In this document: in pieces, positions 9,311 through 18,185 of the stretch | Numbering within the stretch: the stretch's first letter is position 1 | Layout: every line of letters starts with the position of its first letter | Source: Rhizobium sp. P38BS-XIX | Lineage (GTDB): Bacteria; Pseudomonadota; Alphaproteobacteria; Rhizobiales; Rhizobiaceae | Direction: 5' to 3' | Assembly: GCF_012641435.1 (NCBI RefSeq) | Contig: NZ_JABAIJ010000007.1 | Span: 1-64,000, forward strand | DNA length: 64,000 nucleotides | The notes under the pieces: generated by a model | Database searches by the model: none | Seen by the model: only the letters and a program-made list of their open reading frames with translations | What the model was told of the DNA's origin: nothing | Translations under genes and position numbers: made by a program

Positions 9311-9385
9311 TACATGTGTCATCCCATCCTGCTATCTGCTCGTGGAGCGCATCCTTTCGCGCTCTGAAATCATCAAGGAATACCC

Positions 9386-10972
9386 ATGACACAGTCTTTC
9401 GAGATTCGCGGCGATCTGCTGATCGGCTCAGATTCCACCGGCGACAACAGAACAGCGCGTGCCGTCAATCCGGCAACCGGCGCAAACCTGGAGCCGGCCT
9501 TTGCGATTGCCAGCGAGGCCGATGTTGCAAAGGCATGCGAACTGGCGGCTCAGGCGTTCGATGCCTACCGCGCCACCAGCCCCGAGGAACGCGCGCAATT
9601 TCTCGAAAAGATCGCCGACAACATCATGGAAATTGGCGATGCGCTGATCGAGCGGGCGACGGAAGAAACCGGCCTGCCGGTCGCGCGCCTGCAGGGCGAG
9701 CGCGGCCGCACTGTCGGCCAGCTTCGGCTCTTCGCGCAGGTTGTCCGCGCCGGCGAGTGGCTCGATCTGCGTATGGATCCCGCATTGCCGGAGCGCAAGC
9801 CGCTGCCGCGCGCCGACCTGCGCCTGCGCCAGATCCCGCTTGGTCCGGTTGCCGTGTTCGGTGCGAGCAATTTCCCGCTCGCCTTCTCGGTTGCCGGTGG
9901 GGATACGGCGTCGGCGCTTGCCGCCGGCTGCCCGGTTGTTGTCAAGGGTCATCTGGCCCATCCGGGCACGGGCGAACTTGTCGGCCGCGCGATCCGCGCC
10001 GCCGTTGCCGCTTGCGGCCTGCCGGAAGGCACGTTCTCGCTGTTGACGGGCGCCAACGAGACGGGCGCTGCGCTGGTTCGCGATCCCCGCATCAAGGCCG
10101 TCGGCTTCACCGGTTCGCGCGGCGGCGGCCTGGCGCTGGGCGCAATTGCGGCTGCCCGTCCCGAGCCTATCCCGGTCTATGCCGAGATGAGCAGCGTCAA
10201 CCCCGTCTTCCTTTTCCCGGCTGCGCTTGCGGCCCGCGCCGAAGCGATCGGCACGGGTTTCATCGACTCGTTGACGCTCGGAGCCGGTCAGTTCTGCACC
10301 AATCCGGGCCTGCTTTTTGCGATCAAGAGCCCCGATCTCGACCGGTTCGTCCAGGCTGCCAGCGGGGCGTTGACCGGCCGTGCGCCGGCGCCGATGTTGA
10401 CGCCGGGCATTCATGCCGCTTTCGACAAGGGTGTTGCTGCGTTGGCGGAGCATGACGCGGTCAAGACCGTGGCTCACGGTGCTGCCGCCGAAGGCGTCAA
10501 TCGCAGCCCCGGTATTTTCTTCGAGACCGCGGCCGAGCAGTTCCTGGGCGACGAGCGTTTGGGCCACGAGGTTTTCGGTGCGGCCAGCCTTCTCGTGCGC
10601 TGCAAGGATGTCGACCAGATGATCGCTGTTGCGGAAAAGCTTGAAGGCCAGCTCACAGCGACGCTGCAGATCGAAGCGGAAGACTATGCGACGGCTGCCA
10701 AGCTGGTACCCGTTCTGGAACGCAAGGCCGGCCGCATTCTCGCCAATGGCTGGCCAACCGGCGTCGAAGTTTCTCATGCCATGGTGCATGGCGGCCCTTT
10801 CCCGGCAACCTCGGACAGCCGCACGACGTCTGTGGGAACGCTGGCCATTCGCCGTTTCCTCCGCCCGGTTTCCTATCAGGATCTCCCGGCGGGCCTTTTG
10901 CCGACCGAGCTTCGTGACGGGAGCGTGCAATCGCTGCCGCATCTGCTCGATGGCGTGCGCAAGGGCAGCTGA
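9386..10972 (+). CDS. aldehyde dehydrogenase, 2,5-dioxovalerate (oxoglutarate semialdehyde) dehydrogenase type
   Basis: The 528-aa protein matches the aldehyde dehydrogenase group that oxidises 2-oxoglutarate semialdehyde to 2-oxoglutarate, the last step of non-phosphorylative pentose, glucarate/galactarate and hydroxyproline breakdown. Visible motifs are FGASNFPLAF (cofactor domain), GFTGSRGGG, the glutamate loop YAEMSSVNPVF and the catalytic cysteine in GAGQFCTNPG. AAGGAA lies 5 nt before the ATG. It is a single gene with a strong terminator just downstream. The substrate cannot be fixed from context, because no dehydratase or aldolase partner is adjacent. Confidence 0.85.
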   Translation: MTQSFEIRGDLLIGSDSTGDNRTARAVNPATGANLEPAFAIASEADVAKACELAAQAFDAYRATSPEERAQFLEKIADNIMEIGDALIERATEETGLPVARLQGERGRTVGQLRLFAQVVRAGEWLDLRMDPALPERKPLPRADLRLRQIPLGPVAVFGASNFPLAFSVAGGDTASALAAGCPVVVKGHLAHPGTGELVGRAIRAAVAACGLPEGTFSLLTGANETGAALVRDPRIKAVGFTGSRGGGLALGAIAAARPEPIPVYAEMSSVNPVFLFPAALAARAEAIGTGFIDSLTLGAGQFCTNPGLLFAIKSPDLDRFVQAASGALTGRAPAPMLTPGIHAAFDKGVAALAEHDAVKTVAHGAAAEGVNRSPGIFFETAAEQFLGDERLGHEVFGAASLLVRCKDVDQMIAVAEKLEGQLTATLQIEAEDYATAAKLVPVLERKAGRILANGWPTGVEVSHAMVHGGPFPATSDSRTTSVGTLAIRRFLRPVSYQDLPAGLLPTELRDGSVQSLPHLLDGVRKGS

Positions 10973-11005
10973 TCAGCTCCCCTATGCGATAAGCTACGAT
11001 ATTTG

Positions 11006-11029
11006 AAGCGGGCCATCAGGCCCGCTTTT
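11006..11029 (+). terminator. rho-independent terminator
   Basis: AAGCGGGCC (11006-11014) and GGCCCGCTT (11019-11027) form a perfect 9-bp stem with a 4-nt loop, ending in TTTT and then CG. It ends the aldehyde dehydrogenase transcript. Confidence 0.9.
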
Positions 11030-11042
11030 CGTTTGCACGATG

Positions 11043-12203
11043 CTAGGCGGCCGAGCCCTGAAGTCGGGCGTCGAGATGCGCCTGGTAATGCTGGAGGGAA
11101 AGTTCCGCTCCGAGATGGGAAAGTTCGGTCGCGACCGCTTCGGCGGCATGTTCGGCGGGCTCGACGACGCGTTCGAACATCTCCGCCTCATAGGTTTTGA
11201 CGGCGACTTTCCAGTCATCGTTTTCAAGAAGCTGGCGGGCGAGTTCTGCCGCGTCCAGCATTGCGGCGTTCACGCCCTCGCCGCCAAAAGGCGACATAAC
11301 ATGTGCGGCATCGCCAAGAAGCGTAATGCCGATGCGGTTCTGCCAGTGGTGGCCGACCGGCAGTGCATAGATCGGCCGAGGCACGATGTGGTCGTTGCTG
11401 GCTTCGATCAGGCCAACGATGCTTGGCGCCCAGCCTTCGAATTCGGCGGCAAGCCGCGCGCGAGTTTTTGCCGGTGAGGCGAAATCGAATGTTCTTTCGG
11501 CCCATTCCGTCGGAACGCGAAAAATCGCGTAGCCGCGCAGATGAGCGTTGCCGTTGCGCTGGACGATCAGGCCTCTTCCATCGGCCTCGACGCCGATCTT
11601 GCCGCGACCAACCAGGGCTGCAAGCTCGGGATGGCTCTCGTCGACATCATCGATGCCGAATTCGATGAAGGTGATGCCGCTATATTGCGGGCGGTAGGAA
11701 GACACCAGCGGCCTCACCTTCGACCAGCTGCCATCGGCACCGACGACGAGATCGAACGGGCCAGTCGTGCTGCTTTCGAACACCAGTTCGTACGTCCCGT
11801 CATCGAGCGGGCGCACTGCATGCAGGCCGCGATCCCAGCGGATCATCTCCGCCGGCAAGGAGGCGAGCAGCGTTTGCCGCAACGCCGTGCGGTCCACTTC
11901 CGGCCTGTCGGACTCATCGGCGTCGTCATCGGCAAAGATGAGCGTGCCGTCCTTGTCGTAGAGCCGGCTTCCCTGATCTTCGTAGCGGGCGATCTTGCTG
12001 AACTCCTCGTGCAGGCCGGCGCGGCGCAGCGCCAATTGGCCGGATTCTGCATGAAGATCGAGCGTACCGCCCTGCGGTCGCGCAAGGGAATGTTCTTCAC
12101 GCTCGAAAATAGTGGTGTGCACGCCGGCTTGATGGAGAATGCGCGCGAGCGTCAAGCCTCCGGGACCGGCGCCGATGATGGCGATGCGGGGATGGGACGT
12201 CAT
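11043..12203 (-). CDS. TetX-like FAD-dependent monooxygenase
   Basis: The 386-aa class A flavoprotein monooxygenase has the dinucleotide motif GAGPGG at 11-16 and the second FAD motif LLGDAAHVMSPFGGEGVN. The QGGTLDLHAESGQLAL segment closely recalls the tetracycline-inactivating TetX enzymes. Expected reaction: NADPH-dependent hydroxylation of an aromatic or polyketide-like substrate. Tetracycline itself is only a suggestion from resemblance. The gene is divergent from a MarR regulator, with paired palindromes between the two starts, so it is very likely induced by the ligand of that regulator. Confidence 0.85.
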   Translation of the reverse strand: MTSHPRIAIIGAGPGGLTLARILHQAGVHTTIFEREEHSLARPQGGTLDLHAESGQLALRRAGLHEEFSKIARYEDQGSRLYDKDGTLIFADDDADESDRPEVDRTALRQTLLASLPAEMIRWDRGLHAVRPLDDGTYELVFESSTTGPFDLVVGADGSWSKVRPLVSSYRPQYSGITFIEFGIDDVDESHPELAALVGRGKIGVEADGRGLIVQRNGNAHLRGYAIFRVPTEWAERTFDFASPAKTRARLAAEFEGWAPSIVGLIEASNDHIVPRPIYALPVGHHWQNRIGITLLGDAAHVMSPFGGEGVNAAMLDAAELARQLLENDDWKVAVKTYEAEMFERVVEPAEHAAEAVATELSHLGAELSLQHYQAHLDARLQGSAA

Positions 12204-12228
12204 GGACAGGGGTCTCGTATTGTTGTAG

Positions 12229-12262
12229 ATAGGTACCTATATAAATTAACATAGGTACCTAT
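12229..12262. promoter_or_regulatory. two identical palindromic operators for the MarR regulator
   Basis: ATAGGTACCTAT occurs at 12229-12240 and again at 12251-12262. Each copy is a perfect 12-bp palindrome, and their centres are 22 bp apart, about two helical turns. They fill the space between the divergent monooxygenase and marR genes; the second overlaps an ATG at 12261. This placement is classic for a MarR dimer controlling itself and the neighbour. Confidence 0.85.
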
Positions 12263-12275
12263 GCAAGAGGCAGTA

Positions 12276-12731
12276 ATGAGTGATTGGGATCTGTTCGATA
12301 CGCCGGCGCCGCTGATCAACATGGCGTCTCGCGCCTTTTCGCGTCTTGGCGAGAGGCGCGTGAAAGCGCTGGGCTTCAATATCGGGCAGCTTCCCGTGCT
12401 CTACCTGCTTCGCAACGGGGCCCAGATGTCCCAAAAGGATCTGGCGAAATTCGCGAAGATCGAGCAGCCGTCGATGGCGCAGATGCTGGCGCGCATGGAG
12501 CGCGATGGCTTGATCCGCCGCACGCCTGATCCGGCCGATGGGCGCAGCAGTCTGGTTACGTTGACCGAACTCGCAGTCGAGAGACTGCCGGCTGCGCGTC
12601 AGGCGCTGGAGGAGGGGCGGGCGAACATGCTTGCCGGCTTCAGCGACGATGAGGTCGAGACGCTTGTGCACCTGATGCGTCGTCTGAACCAGAACCTGGA
12701 TCGACTGATCGCCGAGGAGGATGCATCTTAG
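12276..12731 (+). CDS. MarR family transcriptional regulator
   Basis: The 151-aa protein has a winged helix-turn-helix (MSQKDLAKFAKIEQPSMAQML, then the wing RTPDPADGRSSLVTLT). Length and layout match the MarR family. The start at 12276 (MSDWDL) has AGAGG at a good distance; the in-frame ATG at 12261 lies inside the second operator and is less likely to be used. It probably represses both itself and the divergent TetX-like monooxygenase and releases DNA on binding a phenolic or antibiotic-like compound (known family behaviour; the ligand here is unknown). Confidence 0.9.
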   Translation: MSDWDLFDTPAPLINMASRAFSRLGERRVKALGFNIGQLPVLYLLRNGAQMSQKDLAKFAKIEQPSMAQMLARMERDGLIRRTPDPADGRSSLVTLTELAVERLPAARQALEEGRANMLAGFSDDEVETLVHLMRRLNQNLDRLIAEEDAS

Positions 12732-12926
12732 AATGGTCTTTCGCCGGCGTCGGCGAAATCATCCCTGACTTGGTCTTTGGCAGGTGATCTCCCTTGAGCG
12801 TGCGGATTTGCCGGGTGGCCTCAAGGGCTCCGTCAAATAAGTGTCATCCGACTGATATAAATCCCCGCCATTCCACAGGCTATGAGAGCCTGTATCTGAA
12901 ACTCGAAGCTGGAGGTGATTGATATC

Positions 12927-13910
12927 ATGTCGACGCTCCAGCAGGTCGCCTTTCGCGCCGGTTGTTCGGTGGCGACGGCAAGCCGGGTGATGAACCGCAA
13001 CGGTCCCGTCAGCGACGAGATGGTGCGGCGCGTGCGCCGTGCAGCGGCGGAGCTTGGCTATCGTGCCGGCAGCCGCAGCGGCAGTGGAAGACCGGCGATC
13101 GGCGTGCTCATTCCCAGCATCACCAATCCCGTCTTCGCGGCATCGCTTTCCAGCATTCAGAACAGGGCGCTGCATGCCGGGCACAGCGTGCTGATTGCGC
13201 AATCGAATTATGATCCGGCGCAGGAGGCTGATGCCGTCGCCTCGCTGCTGCAGCAGCAGCCGACCGGGCTTATCCTGACGCTCTGCGATCCGGAGCGCAG
13301 CCTGCTTCTGTCATCCGCCCTGCCGCCGACGGTGCTGCTCGGCAATTTGCCGACTGCGCGTTTCACAGCGGCCGTCGCGACCGACAATTTCGGCGCTGGT
13401 CGTGATCTGACCGATCATCTCCTGCAGAAGGGGCATCGCCGTATCCTGTTCATCTCAGGCCACTTCTCGGGCTCTGATCGGGCGAAGCTGCGCTATCTCG
13501 GCCACTTGAAGGCTATGGAAGCCGCGCGGCAGGCGCCGCTCGATGCGCTGGAGATTTCCTTCGTCAACAACCTGGAACATCTCGATCTCGCGGATGCCGT
13601 TGCGCGCTTGGGGCCAACGGCCATCATAGCCTCCAACGATCTTCTGGCGCTTGGTGTCATGGGCACGCTTCGGCGACAGGGGCTTTCGATTCCGCGCGAT
13701 ATTTCCGTGGCGGGCTTCGACGGGCTTTCCCTTGGTCTGCTGGCGGAGGTGTCCTTGACGACCGTCGAGATACCGGACGGAACTATGGGGGCGGCGGCGG
13801 CCTCGCTGCTGCTCGACATGGCGGAAAATGCGGCGCCGTCCCGCCATCTGACCGTGCCTTATCGGCTTCGCACCGGTGGGACCGTGCGCAATCTCGCAAC
13901 CCAGTCCTGA
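12927..13910 (+). CDS. LacI family transcriptional regulator
   Basis: The 327-aa protein has the LacI headpiece at its N-terminus (TLQQVAFRAGCSVATASRVM, with a hinge around residues 45-60). A periplasmic-binding-protein-like sensor follows, starting GRPAIGVLIPSITNPVF. GGAGGTG at 12911-12917 fixes the ATG at 12927; an upstream GTG at 12915 falls in the ribosome binding site. It converges on the ABC importer operon ending at 13981 and is the obvious candidate regulator of that operon. LacI members usually bind sugars or sugar derivatives, so the importer substrate or its hydrolysis product may be the inducer (inference). Confidence 0.9.
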   Translation: MSTLQQVAFRAGCSVATASRVMNRNGPVSDEMVRRVRRAAAELGYRAGSRSGSGRPAIGVLIPSITNPVFAASLSSIQNRALHAGHSVLIAQSNYDPAQEADAVASLLQQQPTGLILTLCDPERSLLLSSALPPTVLLGNLPTARFTAAVATDNFGAGRDLTDHLLQKGHRRILFISGHFSGSDRAKLRYLGHLKAMEAARQAPLDALEISFVNNLEHLDLADAVARLGPTAIIASNDLLALGVMGTLRRQGLSIPRDISVAGFDGLSLGLLAEVSLTTVEIPDGTMGAAAASLLLDMAENAAPSRHLTVPYRLRTGGTVRNLATQS

Positions 13911-13927
13911 CATTGACTATCCATATG

Positions 13928-13955
13928 AAAACGCCGCCTCGTCAGTGAGGCGGCG
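13928..13955. terminator. shared terminator between lacI-type gene and importer operon
   Basis: CGCCGCCTC (13932-13940) and GAGGCGGCG (13947-13955) form a 9-bp stem with a 6-nt loop. On the minus strand it is followed by TTTTCAT, giving a good terminator for the importer operon. On the plus strand there is no T run. Confidence 0.8.
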
Positions 13956-13980
13956 CGATCGTTCTGATCAGATGCAAGGA

Positions 13981-15246
13981 TTACTTGCGCGGCAGCAGGC
14001 CTTCGACGTCGGAAGCTGCGTCATCCAGCGCTTCTTTCGGCGTTGCCGAGCCATCGACGATGCGCGAGAGGTTGTCGACGATGGTCTGCGTGACCTTGAC
14101 GCCGTTGGAGCCCGGGAAGGCATACCACGGGATCATCAGCGACATCTGGTTCAGGCTAGCCTGGAACAGCGGGTTCTTCTTGTAGAAGTCGCCGAGATAT
14201 TCGGGAGACTTGGCAGCAAGCTCGTTGTTCGGGACATAGCCGGTGCCGGGAACGACGACCGATGCGCCATAGGGGCCGGCCGCGAACTTGGCGAATTTCC
14301 AGGCAGCTTCTTCCTTGACCGGATCATGCGTCAGGATGACGACGGCATTGCCGCCCGTCGGCAGGCGGCCATTGACCGGGTCGATCAGCGGGATTTTGGC
14401 GGTGCGCAGGTCGAATTTGGTGCCGACGTTCTTGATGGTGTTGACGAGAGCGCCGGTGGTCTGGAATTCGAAGCCGACCTTGCCGGCAGCGAAGGCCTGT
14501 TCGCCTGCGGCCTTGGTGAAGACCGGCATGCCGCCTTCCTTGACCATGCGCTGAATCATGTCGACGGCCTTCTGGCCTTCGGGACCGTTGAAGGCAACCT
14601 TGCTTTCGTCGTCGCTTAGCATCTTGCCGCCGGCGCCGAAGAGGAGGGCGGAGAACATCCAGTCATCGCCCTGCCAACGGAAGTCCATGCCGTCGACGCC
14701 ATTGCCGAGCGCCTTGATCTTGCCGGCAAGCGTCAGAACTTCATCCCAGGTCTGCGGCGGGTTGTCCGGGTTGCCGCCGGCAGCCTTCACCAGGTCGGCA
14801 TTGTAATACATGATCGGGTTCGAGGTCGCGAAGGCGAGGCCGACCTGCTTGCCCTTGACCTGGGCGAGCTTCAGGATCGTGTCCGAGAAGCCTTGCTCGG
14901 CCATGTTGCCGTCTTTCTTGACGAGCGGTCCGAGATCGACGGCGACGTTGCGCTCGTCCATCATGCGCAGGCGGTTGAGGCCGATGAAGGTGACATCGGG
15001 CATTTCGCTCGTGCCTACCTGGCGCAGGATGGTCTGAATGCCTTCCTCATAGGTGGCCGAAGGAGCCGCAAACTGGATCTTGATGTCGGGATTTTCTTCC
15101 ATGAACTTCTTCGAGATCGTGTCCATCACGTTCTTGAAGAAGCCGGGCATGGGATAGTGAACCGTCAGGGTCGTTTCGGCGTAGGCCGGGACCGTCACGA
15201 CCATCGAAATGGCCGCGGCGGCGAGAATCTGGGTGATATGCTTCAT
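13981..15246 (-). CDS. ABC importer solute-binding protein (family 1, UgpB-like)
   Basis: The 421-aa extracellular binding protein has a signal peptide (MKHITQILAAAAISMVVTVP then AYAE). It belongs to the family 1 group that includes maltose- and glycerol-3-phosphate-binding proteins. Start 15246 has GGAGA about 8 nt upstream, better than the ATG seven codons earlier. It is the last gene of a five-gene operon (phosphodiesterase, ATPase, two permeases, this protein), with 26 nt to the gene before it. Substrate inferred from the operon: a phosphodiester such as a glycerophosphodiester, or another sugar-like solute. Confidence 0.87.
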   Translation of the reverse strand: MKHITQILAAAAISMVVTVPAYAETTLTVHYPMPGFFKNVMDTISKKFMEENPDIKIQFAAPSATYEEGIQTILRQVGTSEMPDVTFIGLNRLRMMDERNVAVDLGPLVKKDGNMAEQGFSDTILKLAQVKGKQVGLAFATSNPIMYYNADLVKAAGGNPDNPPQTWDEVLTLAGKIKALGNGVDGMDFRWQGDDWMFSALLFGAGGKMLSDDESKVAFNGPEGQKAVDMIQRMVKEGGMPVFTKAAGEQAFAAGKVGFEFQTTGALVNTIKNVGTKFDLRTAKIPLIDPVNGRLPTGGNAVVILTHDPVKEEAAWKFAKFAAGPYGASVVVPGTGYVPNNELAAKSPEYLGDFYKKNPLFQASLNQMSLMIPWYAFPGSNGVKVTQTIVDNLSRIVDGSATPKEALDDAASDVEGLLPRK

Positions 15247-15272
15247 CGCTCGTTCTCCGTTTTTCAAACCGG

Positions 15273-16109
15273 TCAGCCTTTGAGACCGGTCATGGTGATG
15301 CCCTCGACGAAACGCTTCTGTGCGAGAAGGAACGCCGCGACGAGGGGAATGGTGATGATGAGGGTTGCCGCCATGAGCGCGCCGTAGTCGTCGCCGGCTT
15401 CGGCGGCGCGGAAATACATGAGGCCGAGCGGCGGCGTGAAATAGGCCTGCTTGCTGATGACGATCAGCGGCCAGTAGAGATCATTCCAGTGTGCCACGAC
15501 CGAGAAGATCGCAAAGGCCGTTACCGCAGGCCACGCATTCGGAACGATGACGCGGGCGACGATGCCGAGTTCTGACATGCCGTCGAGACGGGCGGCATGG
15601 ATCAGATCATCCGGCATGGCGCGGAAGAACTGCAGGAACATGAAGATCGCGAAGACCGAGATCGAGAAAGGCGCGACGAGAGCGGCGTAGCTGTTCAGGA
15701 GCGACAGGCTGTTGAAGCCCACATAGAGCGGCAATGCCGTCGCATGGATCGGGATCAGCAGGCCGAGCATGATCAGCACCATCATGGTGCGCGCTGCGCG
15801 AAATTTCAGCTTCGCCATGGCATAGGCGCAGGGAATGGCGATCAGCACCTGGAAGAAGAAGATCAGCCCGCACACGAAAACGCCGTTGAAGAGCAGCGTG
15901 CCCATGTCGACCTTGCTCAAGGCCTTGGTGATGTTCTCGACGTAAAAGAGGTGCGTCGGAATGAGGTTGAGGGCTGAGGTGAAGATATCGTCCTGCGCCT
16001 TGCCGGCGGTCGAGATCATGAAAATGTAGGGCGCCAGAAAAATGAGGGCGCCAAGGATCAGCACGGCGAGGCGCAAGATGCGGCCGAAGGTAAAGCCTGT
16101 CGAGGTCAT
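15273..16109 (-). CDS. ABC importer permease (MalG/UgpE type)
   Basis: The 278-aa inner-membrane protein has about six hydrophobic helices, and the coupling-loop region lies in the stretch with AARLDGMSELGIVARVIVP. This is the second permease of carbohydrate-type importers. The start at 16109 overlaps the stop of the first permease by 4 nt (ATGA), so the two are translationally coupled. Segments such as PLGLMYFRAAEAGDDYGALM near the C-terminus are usual for the MalG/UgpE group. Confidence 0.9.
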   Translation of the reverse strand: MTSTGFTFGRILRLAVLILGALIFLAPYIFMISTAGKAQDDIFTSALNLIPTHLFYVENITKALSKVDMGTLLFNGVFVCGLIFFFQVLIAIPCAYAMAKLKFRAARTMMVLIMLGLLIPIHATALPLYVGFNSLSLLNSYAALVAPFSISVFAIFMFLQFFRAMPDDLIHAARLDGMSELGIVARVIVPNAWPAVTAFAIFSVVAHWNDLYWPLIVISKQAYFTPPLGLMYFRAAEAGDDYGALMAATLIITIPLVAAFLLAQKRFVEGITMTGLKG

Positions 16110-17029
16110 GTGTAATGCACCTGCCGGTCTTGGACGCGATATTGCAGGAAGGTCAGCACCACGAGGATGGCGAGGAAGACGGTGGTCATCGCCGAGGCAT
16201 AGCCGACGCGCAAATAGACGAAGCCTTCCTGGTAGATGGTGAAGAGGAGCACTTCGGAGGCATGGTTGGGGCCGCCATCGGTCAGGGCCTTGACGGTGTC
16301 GAAGACTTTCACGGCGTTGATGATGCTGATGGTCGTGACGAAAAGCGTCGTCGGCCCGAGCATCGGCCAGGTAACGAGCCAAAAGCGATCCCAGGCCGAC
16401 TTCGCGCCATCGACTTCCGCTGCCGCATAAAGTTCGCGTGGGATTGCGGTGAGGCCGGCGAGAAACAGCACCATGTTGAAGCCGACCGATTGCCAGACGC
16501 CGATGATCGACAGGCTGTAGAGGGCCGTCGCAGACGAGCCGAGCCAGTTCGGCCCAGGCAAGCCCATCTCGGCAAGCATGGCATTGATCGGCCCGATCGT
16601 CGGGTGGAAGAGATATTGCCAGACGGTGGCCATGGCCACGATCAGCGATGCCACCGGCAAGAAATAAGCCGTGCGGAAGAAGCTGCGGCCGATGCCTTCG
16701 CTCTCGATCAAGAGTGCGACGCCCAGGCCGAGTACGATCGAAACCGGCGCGACGATCGCCGTATAGACCGTCGTGTTCCAGAGCGATTTCATGAAGGCGC
16801 GATCCTTGAGCAGATGCGGGTAGTTTTCGAAGGCGACGAAGCGCAGGCTCGTGTCGCCGAGCTGAAAGTCGGTGAAGCCAAGGATGACGACGGCGACGAT
16901 CGGCACCAGAATGAAGAGCACGATCAAAATGATGGCGGGCAGGGCGAAGAGCAAAGCCGTGCGGGCCTCGCTGCGCTCGCGCGCCGCTACCGACCGTGTC
17001 GGCAGGGACGTGGCGGCAATGCTAGCCAT
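16106..17029 (-). CDS. ABC importer permease (MalF/UgpA type)
   Basis: The 307-aa inner-membrane protein has an N-terminal helix (LLFALPAIILIVLFILVPIV) and later helices typical of the first permease of carbohydrate and glycerol-phosphate importers. The coupling segment is around ELYAAAEVDGAKSAWDRFW. The start at 17029 (MASIAAT) is preceded by GGAGAAGG and overlaps the end of the ATPase gene by 8 nt. Its own stop overlaps the next permease start. Confidence 0.9.
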   Translation of the reverse strand: MASIAATSLPTRSVAARERSEARTALLFALPAIILIVLFILVPIVAVVILGFTDFQLGDTSLRFVAFENYPHLLKDRAFMKSLWNTTVYTAIVAPVSIVLGLGVALLIESEGIGRSFFRTAYFLPVASLIVAMATVWQYLFHPTIGPINAMLAEMGLPGPNWLGSSATALYSLSIIGVWQSVGFNMVLFLAGLTAIPRELYAAAEVDGAKSAWDRFWLVTWPMLGPTTLFVTTISIINAVKVFDTVKALTDGGPNHASEVLLFTIYQEGFVYLRVGYASAMTTVFLAILVVLTFLQYRVQDRQVHYT

Positions 17030-18185
17030 GTGCCTTCTCCCGGGCGGCATCGACGGTCGTCGGGTTTGCGCGCAGGCGGCGACCATCTTCGGCGAAGACC
17101 ATCGCCTGTTCGGCCGTTAACGTCAGGGCGACGGGCATGCCTATAGAAAGCCCGGCAACCTCGGCCGGAGCGAGCTTGACGATCATGGTTTCGCCGATTG
17201 CATCGAGCTTGGCATACAGGATGACTTCGGAGCCGAGGAACTCCATGCGCTCGATATGCGCTGCCAGCGCATCCTGCCGGTTTTGCGTAAGACTTACGAA
17301 TTCCGGACGGATACCGAGCGTGACGTTGTTTCCGGCAATGCTGCCGTCTTCCAATGCAAGCCGGATGCCGCCGAAGGCGACGATACCGTTTTCAGCGCGA
17401 GCCGGGAGCAGATTGATGCGCGGCTGGCCGACGAAGCGGGCGACCTCGATATGCGAGGGATCGTCATAGATCGTCTGCGGCGAGGCGAGCTGCAGCAGTT
17501 GGCCGCCGATCATGACGGCGACGCGATCGGCCATGGATAGAGCTTCGGCCTGATCGTGCGTGACGTAGACCGTGGGAACGCCAGCGCGGCGATGCAGATC
17601 GACGATCTCGCCGCGGGCATGGACGCGCAGATTGGCATCAAGGTTGGAAAGCGGTTCGTCCATGAGGAAGACGGCGGGCCGGCGCACCATGGCGCGGGCG
17701 AGCGCCACGCGCTGACGCTGGCCGCCGGACATCTGGCCGGGCTTGCGATCGAGCAAATGGTCGATCTTCAACGAGGTCGCCATTTCGCGGACATCACGGA
17801 TGATTGCGGAGCGGGTGGCGCGCTGGCCGGGAATCAGCGAGCCGATGAAAGGCAGGCGCTGGACGCGCGACAGGCGGCGCATGGCGAGCGGCACGGCGAT
17901 GTTTTCCGAAGCCGTCAGGTGCGGATAGAGCGCATAGGACTGGAAGACCATGGCGATGTTGCGATCCGCGGCCGCAACGCCGGAGACGTCGTTTCCGCCG
18001 AGAATGATCTCGCCGTTGTCGGCATGGTCAAGGCCGGCAAGGATGCGCAGCAGCGTGCTCTTGCCGCATCCTGAGGGCCCAACGAGGGCAATGAATTCGC
18101 CCGGCTGAACGTCGAGATCGACGCCCTTGAGGATGGCGTTGCCGCCGAAAGATTTGGCAATGCCGCGAAGCGAGAGTGCGCTCAT
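17022..18185 (-). CDS. ABC importer ATPase (MalK/UgpC type)
   Basis: The 387-aa ATPase shows Walker A GPSGCGKST, the signature MSGGQRQRVALARA and Walker B VFLMDEPLSNLD, followed by the H-loop VTHDQ. A C-terminal regulatory (TOBE/OB) extension of about 140 residues is typical of MalK/UgpC and absent from short ATPases. The switch region contains an insertion of about 30 residues with LPFIGSLIPGQRATRS, longer than usual between the Q-loop and the signature. The start overlaps the stop of the phosphodiesterase gene by 4 nt and the stop overlaps the permease start. Confidence 0.92.
   Translation of the reverse strand: MSALSLRGIAKSFGGNAILKGVDLDVQPGEFIALVGPSGCGKSTLLRILAGLDHADNGEIILGGNDVSGVAAADRNIAMVFQSYALYPHLTASENIAVPLAMRRLSRVQRLPFIGSLIPGQRATRSAIIRDVREMATSLKIDHLLDRKPGQMSGGQRQRVALARAMVRRPAVFLMDEPLSNLDANLRVHARGEIVDLHRRAGVPTVYVTHDQAEALSMADRVAVMIGGQLLQLASPQTIYDDPSHIEVARFVGQPRINLLPARAENGIVAFGGIRLALEDGSIAGNNVTLGIRPEFVSLTQNRQDALAAHIERMEFLGSEVILYAKLDAIGETMIVKLAPAEVAGLSIGMPVALTLTAEQAMVFAEDGRRLRANPTTVDAAREKAHG

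Noticed and set aside
9428..10942. 504-codon minus-strand frame opposite the aldehyde dehydrogenase
   Set aside because: Antisense shadow of a clear aldehyde dehydrogenase gene.
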